Assembly (NCBI RefSeq): GCF_026213295.1
Contig: NC_079419.1
Location: 18,603,061-18,667,060, forward strand
From: Gadus chalcogrammus
Lineage: Eukaryota > Chordata > Actinopteri > Gadiformes > Gadidae
Direction: 5' to 3'
DNA: 64,000 nucleotides
The number at the start of each line of letters is the position of its first letter. Position 1 is the first letter of the stretch. The notes under the pieces were generated by a model. The model worked only from the letters and a program-made list of their open reading frames with translations. It was not told where the DNA came from and ran no database searches. Below are positions 30,192 through 50,417 of this stretch, one piece after another. The translations under genes and the position numbers were made by a program.

Positions 30192-32728
30192 TTATAGCAG
30201 ACACACTCAAGGGAAAGACCGCCGACAAAGTCGCACACGCCCCCTACCTCTCATTCATACTTGACGGTTCCACTGACAAATCCACCAAGGAGTGCGAGAT
30301 TATATATGCCCGTATCGTTGAAGATGGAAAACCGTGCAATATTCTTATTGGCCATATTGAGGTTGAACACGCCCATGCAGAAGTTAAGGAGTGTGTCTCA
30401 TTTCTGTTTCATATAGCTAAATGATAATAACTATATGGAAAAATGCTCTACAGGTTAATTATAAATTCCTTTAGAATAAAATTATTTGATGCCATCATGC
30501 CCAGGTATCTTAAAAAACACACACAATAACGTGCGTGTGTGTGTAGAGGGAGAGAGAGAGAGAGAATATAAATATTCCATGTTATGTGCTTAATTTAAGG
30601 CGTTTATGCTGCAGCCAAGAAAGCCTTGTAAGAACTGGGCGGAAAAAATTGTAGCCATGGGTGCAGACAGTGCAGCTGTCAATCTGGGACACAGAGGTGG
30701 AGTGATAGCCCTCCTTCAAGCAGAGATTGGGTCCTTCATTGTCCCATTCCACTGCATGCCACACAGGTAGGTTCCCTTTTACCATATCTGCCATACATAT
30801 TCATTCTCCAAAGTGTAATTAAAATGTAAAAAATATATATCTATTTTCTGTAAAGATTGGAGCTAGGGATGTTGAGGGTGCAAAGAGAGGTCTCCATGAT
30901 TGGGCAGGTGTATGACCTGTTGCACCTCATCTGGAAAACATACCACCTAACCCCTAAATCAATGAGGGAACTCAAAGCACTTGGAGCTGAACAGTCACAG
31001 TGAATGCACCGAGTGGAGTGAAAGGGACCAGGTGGCTGCCCCATGTGTCCCGGAGTTTGAGGACCTTCCTAAAACCAGGGAAGGATGGTAATTCCTCTGG
31101 CCAGTTTACAGCCGTGTATGTGCACATGGAGCATCTGGCAGGTGCCTCGGCCAGTGCAGATAGCTGGCAGAGCAAAGAAGGTAAGTATTATCTTATCTCA
31201 GTGTTTTGTGTTGACAGTATAAATCAATTATTTAAAACATTTTAACTTTGGTGTTTTATGAGTTGAGAATCAGAACTACATATTTGCAGGTCAAAGTCAG
31301 CATGGAGGATGGGACATGTGGCATTTTGCCACTTCCTGTCAGACCTTTTCTCTTCCATCAGCAACTTCAGCCTGCAGCTTCAGAAAAACAATGTAATCCT
31401 ACCTCAGGTAAAGAAGAGAGAAAAAGGAGGCCAGGGGATTACTTTTATATTCCCCTTAACATGTTGCTTATATTAAGAACAAAACTGTCTTCCCAGGCTG
31501 TTAGTGGCATCGAATCTCTCTTGGCTACCATAGAAGCTATGGCAGCTAGCCCCAAACCTGATGGTAAGCTGTCTGAGTTCCTTGCAGCCATGAAGAAGCA
31601 GCGCCAACAGAGAGGAGGAGAACCTGGGGCTGGGACGTTCCAAGTATCAGGTACACAATATACTTTATATAAAATCGAATGTATATTTCATGTTAATAAG
31701 ATATACATAGCATTTTAATTTTGCATGCTTCACAGGATGTCATGCTTTCTAAAGGTGAAGCTGCAGAGCTGGCAGAAGGTCAACCAATCAGCCAGTGTGC
31801 TCCCAGACTGCAAAGAGCCATTGTGCTGACCTGTGAGTCCACGGTGAAACACCTGAAGAATAGATTTAGCAGCCTACTTGGTGAGTTGTTGTATTTTAGC
31901 ATTATATCATTGGCACAATGACATGTTTAGAGCACTGTTGAGAGGCCTAACCTTTTTCTGTCTGTTTTTTTCTGATAGAAGAGAACACAAAGGATGCACC
32001 AACAGCCAAGGCAGTGAAGTGTTTCAATGTCTTCAGCCATGACTCTTGGGCAGATCATAGGCTGGAGCTCCTGAACCATGGTGTGGAAGAGGTGAACTTT
32101 CTCCTACGACACTTCTCCACTGTCCTGGACAGGTGAGTTTTTCGTGTGCTATCATATTTATGTTGACATAATAAATTAAATCATGTTGATACAGACCTCC
32201 TTGTTCCTGCCATTCTTCCATCTCATGCCAGGAATGGCTGCAGCAAAGAAAAGGCCAAAGAGGAGTTCCAACTGATGAAAATGACGATAAACAAGGACAT
32301 TCAAGGACAAAAGCTATCTTGGACTGTGGCAAGTCATGACGACAAAAGAGCCCTACTGCTCAGACTTTGCGGTAGGCTCTGTTATCTGTAGTATCAAAAA
32401 TTACATGATCATTGTCACTGTTGACTTGGTGATTTGGAAAGTTGGTTTGATCACCACACTTCGTCTTTTGCAGAATATCCTACACCTGGTCAAAATCATG
32501 CTGGTGCTCCCAATCTCTTCAGCAGTCTGTGAAAGAGGCTTCTCGTCAGTAAACAGAATCAAGTCAGATGTTAGATCAAGCCTGCATACTGAAACTGTTG
32601 AGGACCTAATCCGTATTAGTGTTGAGGGGCCACAACTCGAGGACTATGATGCCAGGCAGGATGTTAAGCAGTTCTCCCAGGGTAAGAGGAGCAGGAGGCC
32701 TAACTATATGAGCTGGTCCCTAGAATGA

Positions 32729-33093
32729 GATGAATTGCAGGGAAGAAATTAATGCTGCTTAGTTCAAGTTCAGTTTGAATTAATGAGCTTTAAGTTTATA
32801 AGTTATTTATTACGTAGTTTTTAAGTTACCAGTAAGTTCGATGTTCAGAATGTTATGTTCAATATACGTTTAATAACGTGGAACAGTATTTTTGTACTGC
32901 GGCTCATGCAGAGAAACTTGAATTCAGATTTAAATATTTTGCAAATATCAAGTTTGGGTCATTGTCAATCTTTAACTTTCATCAACATAACATATTAATA
33001 ACACGCTATACAAAGAAAAATATGGCGCTACCTAATTTGTTTTGGTGCTACTAAATGAAAAGCTAGGTGGCACCAGTGTTACCTGTGAAAAAG
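32729..33093. other. 3' flank of ZNF862-like pseudogene, copy 2
   Basis: Counterpart of 5435-5799. AT-rich, no gene, ending with the same MITE-like end TTAGTCTGGAGCCCTG. Confidence 0.5.
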
Positions 33094-33242
33094 TTAGTCT
33101 GGAGCCCTGCACCAGCACCAACAGCAGTTCCAGCACCAGCAACAGAAGACCCATCACCAGCTCCAGGTCCATCATCAGCATCAGCAACAGAGGCCCTGGG
33201 CCACTCTGTAAGAATCTGTTTGACTTTATTTGTATAGGTTAA

Positions 33243-34323
33243 AGGGGTAGTTCGGAATTTTGGACATAGGGCCTGATTCCGAAGTGAGCATTGGTATTCT
33301 ATATCACTGGAGACAGTTTTCAACACATTTCATTCAGTCCTTCTAGTTGCAGAGTTTGCTCATGCTAGGCTAGCGCAAGTCAACGGGCAATGCTAGCCTG
33401 CTATTAAAAACAGTCTTACCCACTCCACAGTACACCCGAGGTAAATCAATTATAACGGCAGACTATAGATTTAAATGTCTGTGTTGATAGAATAATGTTA
33501 GAAATAAAACTAACCATGCATCGCATGAATCATCGAGGGACTACTTTCTCAGCAGAAGCGGAATTCTACTATGCGCTGGTTAGGTTTGTAACCGAATCAC
33601 GACAGAAGAACGTAAACAGAGAAGCGTGGGACAGAAGCGCAATTGAACGACTAGGCAACATGATGGTTCAGTGTGCTTTTAGAAATTGTAGAAATAAACG
33701 GTACCGATGGGCACCACAAAGTTTCCACCAATTTCCAGTGCGAGATCCAGAAAGGACTCAACTGTGGCTTGTTGCTGCTGGCTTTGACATCAAAACACCG
33801 GCTCGTACATGTACGGTTCGTTGGATACAACAAATTCCTCATAATCGTCTTCAAAAGCAGATGCATCGCTAACTCCTCCAAACGTGGCCATATCTTGTTA
33901 ATTTCATACGCTTGTAGAATTCCTTCGTTCACTGTACTCTGCGTTTGTATCAATGACAGCGGCAGGTAACCTAGGTATCAGTCCGCCGCTGCCGTAGCCT
34001 ACGTACAGGAATATAAACACTGCTGCTGAGACCCCGCAATTCCCTCAAAATGCAATGCAATGCAAGGTTGGTTTTATTTCTAACATTATTCTATAAACAG
34101 ACATTTAGATGTATAGTCTGTCGTTATAATTGATTTACTGTGGAGTGGGTACGACTGTTTTTAATAGCAGGCTAGCATTGCCCGTTGACTTGCGCTAGCC
34201 TAGCACGAGCGAACTCTGCAACTAGAAGGACTGAATGAAATGTGTTGAACTGTCTCCAGTGATATAGAATACCAATGCTCACTTCGGAATCAGGCCCTAT
34301 GTCCAAAATTCCGAACTACCCCT
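33243..34323. mobile_element. TTAA-target element with ~260-bp inverted repeats (Kolobok-like)
   Basis: Begins AGGGGTAGTTCGGAATTTTG and ends with its inverse, flanked by TTAA at 33239-33242 and 34324-34327. Copies 1 and 3 have the empty site ATAGGTTAAGTTAC. The inverted repeats extend to about 33,510 and from about 34,070. The interior carries a THAP-like fragment. TTAA targets occur in piggyBac and Kolobok; the THAP link favours Kolobok, by inference. Confidence 0.85.
33661..33872 (+). pseudogene. THAP zinc-finger fragment within TTAA element
   Basis: Reads MVQCAFRNCRNKRYRW then FHQFPVRDPERTQLWLVAAG, the start of a THAP domain (CxxxxC, then FP.D...W). It lacks the second CxxH pair and the AVPTM box, because the reading diverges after ARTC. 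The open frame begins upstream at 33,495. Confidence 0.6.
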
Positions 34324-34887
34324 TTAAGTTACATTTGCAGTAGTTTCAGTTGCACTGTTTTTCTAAATGCATCAGCCGTACACTCGGTTAATCTAAATGC
34401 ACATATATATCATTGAGGTAAGACGCTAGTCTGCTGTATGTTGAAGTAGATTTGTGGTAATGTTATCTACTTGCATTAAAGGTCATTCCAAAAGGACTTG
34501 TGGAGCGCTGCTCCTTCCAAAGCCCCCAGAAGTTCATAAATGATCTCCTACATGGGATGTATACCAGGGAATATATGGCAGGCCAGTCATCCAACAGCTG
34601 CACAGAAGGAAAACCTGGCCTAGCCAAACAGGACCTTGTAGAAATAACAAGTAGGTATATAGAAATGAGAAAATATGTTGGTTGAGTGATACCCACATTC
34701 TCATGCTCATCTTTCGTGCATGTGTTTGTGTGTGTGTGTGTGTGTGTGTATTCCCACAGATGCTGCAAAGTTGAAGTTCACCTACGTAACTGATACGAAC
34801 ATAAAAGCATTTATACGACAAAAGCTGAACAATGCTGCCAAATTTCAGGAACAATAAATTATCAACTGTTTAAAGAAAGTTAAACTT

Positions 34888-36669
34888 GAGCCCATGCCAT
34901 TAAAATCACATTTTTCCTATTGTTTGTTAAATAACATAGGTCTGAATAAGTTTGTGAGCTGTGGTAAGTTTGAAATCTATGCAGTTTGTCTGCTGAATGC
35001 AATAGGCAATGAAAGGAAAAAGGCAGAAGAAATGAGCCGATCTGGATAAGGTGACACTGTGACGTAGCGTTGTCAAACTATTATTCATGGCCCTGCCCAC
35101 TTGGTTGGTTCGTAACCACCCACAATAATTCTGAAAGAGTCGTGATTGAGCTAGTGCTAAATGCTAATACGTGTACGGTAGTTGCTTAGTTCGTAGTAAC
35201 AGGCTAGTTACAGAATTTTGAATGCAATGGCAGAACGACATCGAAGTACATGAACTGCGACATGCTGCCTGCCGCCGGTTGCCGCGAGGCACCACCGCCG
35301 CGAAGCACCACCGCCCGGCAGCGGGCAGCCGGGCGGTGGTGCCTCGCGCCGGCAGCAGGCAGCAGGCAGCAGGCAGCGCGCGGTTCTGTCTACTACAGAT
35401 TGATGTGGAAGTGGAAGAACCAGAGACGTCGGAGAACCCGACGAAGTCCTTTGTGATTCATTATATCGTCTGGACGTGCACACAGCTTTTGGCTGTGTGC
35501 ACGTAGCTTATAAAAGATAGCTTTTGGTTATCTCAGCCATGGCCAAGGGATTGTTGACCGCGGTCGTCTCCCGCCGGAGTCTCGCTGCCGATGGACCACC
35601 GCCTCGGCTTCAGGAGGCGGTGATTAGCGCTGACCGCTGCCGAGGCGGTGGGAAGCAGGGCTCAAGCGGGATACATTCGCGGCCAACAATCCCCTTCTCC
35701 TCCATGTCGTGGTTCATGTACTTCAGGGAGTCAAAGCCAAAGTTCCTTTCCCCCAATTCATTCTCAACCATGGCTGCGATAACCCCCACTACGAGTCTCG
35801 TTGTAGAAATACCAGAGACGAGAGTCCGACGTATATATGCGCCATCACACCAACAGCAGAACGGTTATCCAAATAACAAGGAAGTGTACAACACTTGCGT
35901 TAGAGTCCTGGGGCTCTACATCTAAATAATATCATATAATACATAGATATCTATATCAAATAATACATATTATCACGGCCAAAATCTGTGTGCACCTCCA
36001 GACGATATAATGAATCACAAAGGACTTCGTCGGGTTCTCCGACGTCTCTGGTTCTTCCACTTCCACATCAATCTGAAGAAGACGCGGTCGTTTGAGATTC
36101 ATAATAGCCTATCGTCTGGAGGCTCACACAGCTTTTGGCCGTGATAATATATATTATATATTATATGACATAGATATCTATGTATAATATGGGTTGCTAA
36201 GAGATATTGCGATACATCCACCGTAAACAGAGCGCATGGTACCGTGGCTACAAGCTGCTCAGGGCCAGGTGATAATATATATTATATGATATAGATATCT
36301 ATGTATAATATGGGTTTCTACGAGCCATTGCGATACATCCACCGTAAACAGCGCATGGTACTGTGGCTACAAGCTGCTCAGGGCCACACCCCCACCCCCC
36401 TCCTTGACCTGCCTTGACACGCCCACCGTAACCAGAGCGAATGGTACTGTGGCTACAAGCTGCTCAGGGCCACACCCCCACCCCCCTCCTTGACCTGCCT
36501 TGACACGCCCACCGAAACAGCGCGTTTGGTGGAAGCTCAATGTGCGACTAGTTCGGAGTGGCTGTAACTCTGCACCACGGCTGAATTTCGGGGACGTCTT
36601 TGAATACTGTGTTTGTGGCCCACTAATACCTATATTAAAGCATCCATAAAATAGCATGGCATGGGATCT
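34888..36669. mobile_element. hAT-type MITE, 1.8 kb (copy 2 only)
   Basis: Flanked by TTAAACTT at 34880-34887 and 36670-36677. Copy 3 retains the empty site GTTAAACTTTTGT near 62,628. Inner ends GAGCCCATGCCAT and (reversed) GATCCCATGCCAT. The interior contains a GC-rich palindromic block (35,270-35,380), an inverted pair of about 75 bp (35,398-35,476 against 36,000-36,076) and about four direct repeats of a GTGGCTACAAGCTGCTCAGG unit (36,240-36,480). No intact ORF. Confidence 0.85.
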
Positions 36670-36677
36670 TTAAACTT

Positions 36678-37575
36678 TTGTTCTATTTTTTTTGTATTTT
36701 AGCAGTCTAGAAGAAAACACTGTGTTAATGGTGGTTGTAAGCCTAATTTATGTGCAGTGAATTATTGTTACAGAACTATGGTTAAAAATGGCAACAACAA
36801 AAAGTGATACAGTTGAAAATATCCATTAGGTATAGTACAATGACATAGTTAAAAGAACAACAAAATATTGCATAATGCAGTTATTGTAATGCGGTATATA
36901 TAGTACTATGGTATCGTAATTGTAGTATTCTATAGCAAAATAAAAGTATAATAAATGTTCTGTAATTTACTTCAGTAGATTGTAGTTTATGTAGTAAACT
37001 GTAGTAGTATATAATGTATTATACTGTAGTAATAAAACTGCAGTTTTCTGTAGTATACTATAGTTTACTGTGGTAGTGTGGTATACTGTAGTAATAAAAC
37101 TGCAGTTTTATGTAGTTTACTGTAGTAAAACTACTATAGTAAGGTTCAAAAACACTACAATATTTACTATAGTATATGTACTGTAGCTTATTTACTATAG
37201 TAAACTATATAATTTTCTGTAGTATACTATAGTTTACTGTAGTAAACTACTATAGTAAGGTTCAAAAACACTACAATATTTACTATAGTATATGTACTGT
37301 AGTTTATTTACTATAGTAAACTATAGAATTTTCTGTAGTATACTATAGTTTACTGTAGTAAAACTACGATAGTAAGGTTAAAAAACACGACAATATTTAC
37401 TATAGTATATGTACTGTAGTTTATTTACTATAGTAAACTATAGAATTTTCTGTAGTATACTATAGTTTACTGTAGTAAAACTACTATAGTAAGGTTCAAA
37501 AACCCTACAATATTTACTATGGTATATATAGGGTATACTATAGTTTATTTACTATAGTAAACTATATAATTTTTT
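36678..37575. repeat. 116-118 bp AT-rich minisatellite array (copy 2)
   Basis: A non-repetitive lead-in to about 36,950 is followed by tandem units of TACTGTAGTTTATTTACTATAGTAAACTAT type. Two successive unit starts at 37,299 and 37,415 are 116 bp apart. Units are internally palindromic. Copy 3 has fewer units (62,650-63,420). Confidence 0.85.
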
Positions 37576-37955
37576 CATGTGGGGTGGGGCAGTCGCCCCC
37601 CCTGAGTCCGCCATACACACACAGTCCCCCTAAACATTGTTCCTTATAAACACTACTTAAAAGACAACACAAAACAACCCAGAACAAGCGGCTATAAACA
37701 ACCACAGCCACATCTGTTCAGGTGTGCCCTGCTGTCCCTGGTGCTGGTTCTCAGTGTTAACTACTTCATTTGATTGACCAATGCAACTTATTCCAGGCAC
37801 TCAATCAAGGCTAAATTGGAAATATAATAACACAACAAATAATAAAGGACTGCTCACTGCTCAGGGAACAGTAATGCCGCACCGGGAGGTGTGTATTTTA
37901 CTCACCCTATTTGTATAGGAAGGCCATTCTCCTGTCTTTCATGGTGGCGAAGTGG
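37576..37955. other. Non-coding DNA between minisatellite and TTF fragment
   Basis: Holds a G-rich/C-rich inverted motif (GGGGTGGGGCAGTCGCCCCCC) and then DNA shared with copies 1 and 3. No ORF recognised. Confidence 0.5.
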
Positions 37956-38225
37956 TCAATAAGTAACCCAGGGAATGTTCAGGAGGCATGAATCTTTGTC
38001 AAAATGAAAACATGGCCAGCAAAATAGTAGCTGAAGTTTAGCGCTACCAGCTAGCCACTCGGTGCGGACATAGTTCTCCTCATTGAAAGTGCGATAACCA
38101 CTCTTCTTTCTCTCCACACGCAGCTGAAGCTGAGGCATTGGCCTGCCGCCAGATTTATTCTTTAGTTGCTGCCCATGTGGCAGTATGGTACAATTTACTA
38201 AATACTCTAAATCTCGACCCTCCAT
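37956..38225 (-). pseudogene. TTF-zinc-finger hAT fragment (copy 2, unsplit)
   Basis: Minus-strand open frame of 89 codons containing ERKKSGYRTFNEENY, VRTEWLAGSAKLQ and FCWPCFHFDKD. It resembles the N-terminal TTF finger of ZMYM-like hAT proteins; the rest of the protein is missing. It is in one piece here because the MITE of copy 1 is absent. Confidence 0.55.
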
Positions 38226-38469
38226 AACTCCACTTGCTTATACGATAATATGATAAAAAAAAATGCAAACGTGCTAATCTCCCGCTATTTGTTTACCTTG
38301 ACGTTGATGCTTTCATTTGATTGGTGTGAAGGCTTCCCTTGGCACACTGCTGACTAATCACAGGAGGCTCAGTGTCATGACGGTTGCCTCACCTGATTGG
38401 TTAATCCTTTTTTCTCACCAAGGGATGCCATCCCATGGGACATACAGTGTGCAATGTCGTGTTTTACCT

Positions 38470-38810
38470 AATGGTGGATTTAATGATTAGTTTCCGTGAC
38501 CCAGTTCACGTGATTCAGTTCGCCACGAGGAGTCGTTCGCGAATCGTTTGTTCGTTCGTTCGAGTTTCCGGTAGCACTAACTCCACTGAGTCTGCATCAT
38601 GGAATGCACGCCATTGCACGTTTCTCATCTGAGTCAGTCAGACTCAGTGGAGTTAGTGCTACCGGAAATTCATTCGTTCGTTCAGTCGAGTTTCCGGTGA
38701 ATCGAATGGTGAACGAGACGACCGAACGAACGAGAGAGACGAACCGGTTTGGTTCGTTCGTTCTAAAGACTTGTTCATTCGAACCGGTTCGCAAACGAAC
38801 GAGCCAACAC
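38470..38810. mobile_element. GTTCGTTCG-rich foldback repeat (copy 2 only)
   Basis: 341 bp absent from copy 1 (compare 10,425), flanked by TACCT at 38465-38469 and 38811-38815. The internal inverted pair GGTAGCACTAACTCCACTGA and its complement lie about 60 bp apart, and both ends are rich in GTTCGTTCG. No terminal inverted repeat is evident. Confidence 0.65.
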
Positions 38811-39003
38811 TACCTCGTATTCAGTATTTAACATTTAGAGGGACGTGTTTTGAAATGCTCAATGAGACGAGAAAATGTGTAAGAAATGACAGCAACACGG
38901 CACCATAGAATAACCGAAACTGTTAATATAAATGTTTTTATTGAATGTCTAAAAAACAGGGAAGCCTGGCTTCCCTTGGCCTCCGGGAGAAAACGCTACA
39001 ATT

Positions 39004-39107
39004 ATAATTTCTATAATTGTAGGTTGTAGGCTGGTGATCATGTATTAGCCCTACAATGTAGGGCTAATACATGATCACCAAGTACAACCTACAATTATAG
39101 AAAGTAT
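39004..39107. repeat. 104-bp hairpin (copy 2)
   Basis: Counterpart of 10603-10706. Arms differ by a few bases; GTGATCATGTATTAGCC pairs better here than in copy 1. Confidence 0.8.
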
Positions 39108-40879
39108 GTAGGCCTAGATGATTCATTTGAAGGATGTGGTGTTTGAATATGTTATTTTGTCCTTGACCCTGATTCAATGAGCATCTGTTATCAGGCTGTA
39201 AACCAACAGACCTAGCCAACAATAGGCCATTGGACATAAGCATCTGTCTGTGACTTAAATCGCCCGAAAAAAATAATAAATTGCATAACTGAATATTGTG
39301 TTGTTCTCAGCATGAAAAATGAATACAGAGCCGAAAGGAAAAAGCTAACCGGCCATGTTTCAAACTTTTGAGCACTAAAGTAAACCCAGCTTTGGCCTGT
39401 GAGTGGCACTATAGATTTCAAATCGGGCCCCCAAATTGATATGAGGGTGTCTTTCTTGCGGGTTTGAAATGTTTGTTTTCAGGCCCAATGCTGCCACCTG
39501 CTGCCAAACCATAACATTGTAATGCGTAGTAGCGTAGTAGTTTAGGCAATCAGATATTTTATGATGATTGAATGTGGAAAAGTTGAATATTATAATTTGC
39601 AATGTTATTATGCACATGCATATGAACGCATGCATTCATATGTGTGATTCCCTGATGTCCAACTCAGGTTGGTTTAATCCTCACACGGTCACATCACACC
39701 TGGTGCAATTTTCAGTATCAGTAGCATGCATACGCAATAATGCAAGTGTTTTGTGATATTTTTGTTTCAAAGATCTGGGGTATCCTGTAGGCTGGTTTTC
39801 TATTAAAACACACACAAATTACTGTGAGGTCACAATGCGCTCAATGATAGGTTCGGGAAGCTGGACTCGTCATAATGCCTCGTGTCAATCAAGTACCTGC
39901 TCAAGTTCTAAAGTTTTCATTCGCCCTTCGACGCCAAGTAGAGGTAAGTCATGAACTATGGCTCTAAGTAATAAGTAGTCCCATTTTATGTCAATGCTAT
40001 TATAAATCCGTCCCTGGCACATTATTACATATCAATTATATATTTATCGAAGTGTAAAAGATAAATCTAGCCTACCACATATTGCTCGATTGAAATAAGG
40101 TTAACCGTGCTCGGGGCTTCGTGGACCTCGGGCCCGCCACGGCCTCTCTCACCTCACTCTCCATCTCCAAACACCAAAGGGCCCTTGCCCCCTCTTCGAA
40201 AAGTTCAATGTCATTTTAGAAAGTCATCTAACTGATCGATAACGCTAACAATTATGTATGTTATTGTAAATGGTTTTTCACGGGGAAAACACCGATCGAT
40301 TTATCGTCGTAACCTTCTGTCACCATAACCGTAAAGTCGAAAGCCATAACCGTAATACCGCATGAATATAGGCCTACAGATCGGTACATTTGTGGAACGT
40401 TCTTGCTGCATGTATTCACGCCATCGCACTTAATGAGGGTCATATCTGAAGCAATGCTGCTGCTGGAGGTGTTTTAACGACTGCATTAGCTCACTCTCTT
40501 GCTAGTGGCTACTGACGTTTATGTATAAATTATGTTAGTACACGGTTCGGTATGCGCTGTACACAATCGTGGTTGGTTCAACTTTTCAGCGTTGAACCGT
40601 GATTTTTACCGAATTATTCAGTGTCTTTATCGACTTCCAATGCAAGTAATGTTGTTGTAAATGTAAACTTAATGAGACACCGTGCTAGGAGCGTACAACT
40701 CATGCCGTTTTATTCTCTTTTCACAAATTTTTCTCAATACGTCGTCACTCACACACTTAATTTCTTGTACCAGAATTCAAAATTGCATGCGTATGCTTCA
40801 GACCCAAGCAGTGGTCCAATCTATGTATGTGGTAAAGACTCCATTAATTAAATAATAAATTGAATATGTTTCATTACAG
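39108..40879. other. Upstream region of TOGARAM-like gene, copy 2
   Basis: Counterpart of 10,707-12,453. Candidate untranslated exon ends: a donor after 39,943 (GTAGAG|GTAAGT) and an exon at 40,774-40,831. No clear ORF. Confidence 0.35.
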
Positions 40880-40910
40880 AGACTCATAGAGAGATTATCG
40901 AACAGCGACG

Positions 40911-49522
<8,612 letters not shown>

Positions 49523-49523
<1 letters not shown>

Positions 49524-49528
49524 ATAAA
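49523..49528 (+). promoter_or_regulatory. Polyadenylation signal of TOGARAM-like gene, copy 2
   Basis: AATAAA overlapping the TGA stop, identical to copy 1. Confidence 0.6.
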
Positions 49529-49610
49529 AAATGACCTAAGGACGGGAACGAGAAGACTCACTGCTCTCTTTGCACTTTTACAGGTAGATTGTGTTTCACT
49601 TTAACAGGTA

Positions 49611-49850
49611 CAATTTTCCATTACAATTAGGGCATTTTATCCAAAGCGACTTACATCGGATAATACACACATTGACACACCGATGGCAGAGTCAACCATG
49701 CAAGGTGACCGCCAGCTTGTCGGGAGCAGTTAGGGTTGAGTGTCTTGCTCCGGGACACGTCAACACTCACAACAGCTAGGAGGAGCTGGGGATCGAACTA
49801 GCAACCTATTACGATACAACTGTTCTACCTCCTGAGCTAAGCCGATCCGA
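49611..49850 (-). mobile_element. tRNA-derived SINE, minus strand (copy 2)
   Basis: Counterpart of 21,180-21,414 with the same ACAGGTA flanks (right flank 49,851-49,857) and a few extra bases (CACAACAG). Confidence 0.8.
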
Positions 49851-49867
49851 ACAGGTAGCCTCTCAAA

Positions 49868-50392
49868 TAGGGATGTCCCGATCCAGCTTCTTGCACTTCT
49901 GATCCGATACCGATATTGTAGCTTTTAGCAACGGCCGATACCGATACCGGCCGATCCAAGCATGTATTAAAGATTAAAGATATTTACTTATTTTGTTGTA
50001 CTACTCATGTTGAAAAGGGTTTTACTCTTAAGAACAACTAGCCAACTTACACTGAATTGGCATCAGTGCTCTGTTCTTGAACAACAAGAGTGTAAACAAT
50101 ATAACATTATATATAAAAGCAACACACACAAAACCTGAGTAGAAAATAGTCAAATTACCACACACACACAGTGTGCGCTAGGTGTGCTGAACAACTCGGA
50201 CCGGATTTGGGGGGAAAAGCTGAACAAATCTGGAATGGATTACCTACATTGGTGCGCTCGAAAACACGGACCGGAGTTTTGAAAACAAACTGGATCGGGA
50301 TTTTCCCGTGCAGGCCGATCCGATATTGATATACATTTTTTTGCTAATATCGGCGGCCGATCCGATCCAAATATCGGATCGGGACATCCCTA
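49868..50392. mobile_element. hAT-type MITE, internally deleted (copy 2)
   Basis: Counterpart of 21,432-22,081. It lacks about 120 bp in the middle (after AGCCAACTTA at 50,048). The right duplication has changed to CTCTCAAT. Confidence 0.85.
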
Positions 50393-50417
50393 CTCTCAAT
50401 GCCTGTAATCAAAGCCT

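Larger units (their letters stand above)
27381..32728 (+). pseudogene. ZNF862-like hAT-derived gene, copy 2, with nested hAT
   Basis: Same nine-exon layout as copy 1, with exon 1 split by a hAT element at 28,007-30,191. The GT run is 9 units here, giving a different frame from copies 1 and 3. The TGA after THFVN is shared. The VNLGHRGG segment is correct where copy 1 is shifted, but an extra base near 32,293 (AACAAGGACATTC) breaks the NTSFKDK segment of exon 8. The C-terminal dimerisation exon ends at 32,728 and lacks the extra WF residues of copy 1 (KQFSQGKR, as in copy 3). Confidence 0.8.
33110..34857 (+). pseudogene. BEN-domain gene remnant, copy 2, split by TTAA element
   Basis: Exons about 33,110-33,207, 34,482-34,650 and 34,760-34,857, matching copy 1. 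The first intron holds the 1,081-bp TTAA element at 33,243-34,323. BEN residues are conserved, with small changes (QSSNSCTEG). Confidence 0.6.

Noticed and set aside
35222..35506. ORFs of 60-94 codons in the copy 2 MITE
   Set aside because: They follow a GC-rich palindromic repeat and match no family I recognise.
36950..37575. Regularly spaced repeats resembling a CRISPR array
   Set aside because: Units are contiguous AT-rich minisatellite repeats with no unique spacers, in a vertebrate genome.
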